Shown here in pieces: positions 42,530 to 44,291 of a DNA stretch of 44,291 bases. Below the pieces are notes generated by a model that saw only the letters and a list, made by a program, of their open reading frames with translations, had not been told where the DNA came from and made no database searches. Source of the stretch: Timburyella sp030842085 (GTDB lineage: Bacteria; Bacillota; Clostridia; Oscillospirales; Acutalibacteraceae); the NCBI GenBank assembly GCA_030842085.1, contig JAUUSE010000011.1:1-44291 (forward strand), given 5' to 3'. Made by a program: the position numbers and the translations under genes. Positions within the stretch are counted from its first letter, which is position 1, and every line of letters begins with the position of its first letter.

Positions 42530-44182
42530 ATGCAAAAAGTAGGAAGACTTGAACTGACTTGGGTCGGAAAATATGAGGAAGATAGATTTGAGCCACGAAT
42601 TTTAATAGAAGACAAGGAAAAATCGTATGGCGATGCCTCAAGTGACAATATGCTTATCCACGGGGATAATCTGCTGGCGTTAAAAGCTTTGGAAAGAGAT
42701 TATACTGGGAAAATCAGGTGCATCTACATCGATCCACCTTACAATACCGGAAATGCTTTTGAACACTATGATGATGACCTTGAGCATTCTATTTGGCTTA
42801 ATATGCTTTATAAAAGAATCAGGATTTTGCATTCTTTGCTTGCTGAAAACGGTACATTATGGATTAGCATAGATAGTACTGAAGGGCATTACTTGAAGGT
42901 TATGTGTGACGAGATATTTGGTAGAAGTAATTTCGTATCAGATATCACATATGAAAAATCAAATGTAACAGGTTTAGGTCAAGGGGGAGCCATCTTCAAT
43001 ACGGGAGAAAAAATCCTCGTATATAAAAAGAATATTCTCGAACTTAATGAGGTTCTTGCCTCCGAAAAACTCTCCAAGAAAACAATGCAGCGTTATAGAA
43101 AGTATATCCAGTCGGAGGGGACTAAGGAACTTGTAGAAGAATTTGAATCAGCATCAAACGGTTTGCCAGTGCGAATTTATAAACATACGGATTATGTAAT
43201 CGGTGATATTTCATTGAAGCAATTTGAAAGTCGTGAAAGTGAAATACGGGCACAATATTACGAGTTCTTCGATACCATATATCGCACATACGTGGTTCAG
43301 CAAGAAAACGAATTTCAAAACTCACTTATGTCAAGGATGGAAAAGAATAGTCTTTATTCAGTTGAGTATACGCCAAGCAGAGGTAGAAACGGCGGAAAGG
43401 AAACCACACTCTTTTATCATAATGGTGAGCTGTGTGCTTGGCTAAAAGATACAGCTTTCCTTGAGGGGAGAGATGTAGTTAAGACCACGAAGTTATCAAA
43501 TGTGTGGAAAAATGATGATATTCCGAAGGCGGACTTGGGAAACGAAGGCGGTGTAGCCTTTCCAAGATCGAAGAAGCCTGAAAAGCTAATAGAGAGAATC
43601 CTTCTGATGGCAACAAATGAAGGTGATTTGGTTTTAGATAGTTTCCTTGGATCAGGAACAACGGCTGCTGTTGCACACAAGATGAGCAGAAAATACATAG
43701 GCATTGAGTTGGGAGATCATTGCTACAGCTTGTGTAAAAAACGTTTAGATAGAGTAATCGATGGTAAGGACAGCAACGGTGTTACAAAACAGTATAACTG
43801 GCAAGGTGGAGGCGGATACCACTTCTATGAGTTGGCACCGAGTCTTCTCGTGAAGAATGACAAGCTTCCGATTTATCAGATCAATCCTTCCTACACCTTC
43901 GAGATGCTCTGCGAGGCAATCTGTAAGATTGAAGGATTCCGCTATAAGCCCCAGGATGTGTTCCACGGTCATTCTTCGGAGAAACGTTATATTCACATTA
44001 CTACGGAATTCATTAACGCCGGATATATAAAATCGCTGTCCGCGCGTCTTGCCGAAGGTCAGTCGCTACTGATCTACGGGACAAAGATTCAGTCGGATAT
44101 GGTATTGCCCGACAACATCGAGGTCAAAAAGATTCCGAAAGACCTTCTGGAAAAATGCGATTTTGAAAGCGAGGTGCAGTAA
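42530..44182 (+). CDS. Site-specific DNA methyltransferase, beta class, type III Mod-like
   Basis: A 550-residue adenine (N6) or cytosine (N4) methyltransferase of beta topology. The catalytic DPPY (residues 68-71, CIYIDPPYNTGNAF) precedes the SAM motif FLGSGTTAAVAHKM at about 365, as in type III Mod subunits. LIHGDNLLALKAL near 43-53 and IDSTEGHYLK are typical. The insert between the two motifs (about 130-310) is the likely target recognition region, and the C-terminal part is probably the partner-binding domain. GGAGAG precedes the ATG, 11 bases after the helicase stop. The next gene starts immediately after its stop. Confidence 0.92.
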   Translation: MQKVGRLELTWVGKYEEDRFEPRILIEDKEKSYGDASSDNMLIHGDNLLALKALERDYTGKIRCIYIDPPYNTGNAFEHYDDDLEHSIWLNMLYKRIRILHSLLAENGTLWISIDSTEGHYLKVMCDEIFGRSNFVSDITYEKSNVTGLGQGGAIFNTGEKILVYKKNILELNEVLASEKLSKKTMQRYRKYIQSEGTKELVEEFESASNGLPVRIYKHTDYVIGDISLKQFESRESEIRAQYYEFFDTIYRTYVVQQENEFQNSLMSRMEKNSLYSVEYTPSRGRNGGKETTLFYHNGELCAWLKDTAFLEGRDVVKTTKLSNVWKNDDIPKADLGNEGGVAFPRSKKPEKLIERILLMATNEGDLVLDSFLGSGTTAAVAHKMSRKYIGIELGDHCYSLCKKRLDRVIDGKDSNGVTKQYNWQGGGGYHFYELAPSLLVKNDKLPIYQINPSYTFEMLCEAICKIEGFRYKPQDVFHGHSSEKRYIHITTEFINAGYIKSLSARLAEGQSLLIYGTKIQSDMVLPDNIEVKKIPKDLLEKCDFESEVQ

Positions 44183-44291
44183 ATGTCAGAGATAGTAAAC
44201 AGAATCAAATACGCAATGAGCCTAAGGACTCCACAGGAGGAGGCTCTCTCTTACCTCGATGCCATCAGTTCGCATTGTGATTATAAGAAGG
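44183..44291 (+). CDS. Start of a probable DEAD/DEAH-type restriction helicase, cut by window end
   Basis: The ATG abuts the TAA of the methyltransferase. Only 36 codons are present (MSEIVNRIKYAMSLRTPQEE...ALSYLDAISSHCDYKK). The phrase LRTPQEEAL resembles the Q-motif region that precedes the ATPase core in type III Res and related helicase-nuclease subunits, which is also the expected partner of a Mod-like methylase. The assignment is an inference from a short fragment and gene order. Confidence 0.55.
   Translation, partial: MSEIVNRIKYAMSLRTPQEEALSYLDAISSHCDYKK

Noticed and set aside
38341..44182. Complete DISARM system
   Set aside because: A SNF2 helicase and methylases are present, but DrmA, DrmB (DUF1998) and DrmC (phospholipase D-like) are not seen in the window.

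Overview
The window reads as chromosome from a low-to-moderate-GC Firmicute, most likely an anaerobic clostridium. The grounds are strong purine-rich ribosome binding sites, hairpin-plus-T-run terminators, the YfmF/YfmH peptidase-like pair, AT-rich intergenic DNA and ARG-box-type operators. The species cannot be named from the sequence.

Left part, 1-5.1 kb. A small cluster of Cro/C1-type regulators (two are recent-looking duplicates with a shared upstream element) is followed by a possible decayed gene. Then come an unusual HisH/HisF-like glutamine amidotransferase and cyclase pair on the minus strand, methylglyoxal synthase, tRNA-His with a duplicated terminator, and a small lipoprotein.

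Core metabolism, 5.1-34 kb. A complete acetyl-cycle arginine pathway lies on the minus strand, in transcription order argG, argH, argC, argJ, argB, argD, argF. Three ATGCAT-centred ARG boxes, set 31 and 21 bp apart, overlie the argG promoter. An alpha/beta-barrel protein of unknown role and a flavin reductase-like protein are divergent from each other. De novo NAD synthesis follows (nadA, nadB, nadC), then a 2439-residue cyclic beta-1,2-glucan synthase-like protein, the YfmF/YfmH pair, lgt with a long acidic tail, and folD. The gap after the glucan synthase carries decayed coding fragments and a candidate structured RNA leader.

Right part, 34-44.3 kb, is an accessory defence island. It follows a half-length manganese catalase/CotJC-like gene and a minus-strand sigma-like regulator whose ribosome binding site sits in a hairpin. 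From a consensus sigma-A promoter runs a tightly packed plus-strand operon: an HNH-containing effector, a small middle component and a DUF2326-type ABC ATPase (together an ABC three-component, ABC-3C, conflict system), then a Cro-like regulator, a C5-cytosine methyltransferase, a SNF2-family helicase, a beta-class (type III Mod-like) methyltransferase, and the first 36 codons of another gene cut by the window edge. Overlapping or abutting genes suggest one transcript that couples an ABC-3C module to a restriction-modification/SNF2 module. This composite, with an HNH domain that appears to lack its usual catalytic histidine, is the most interesting system here. Its function is inferred from gene families only.
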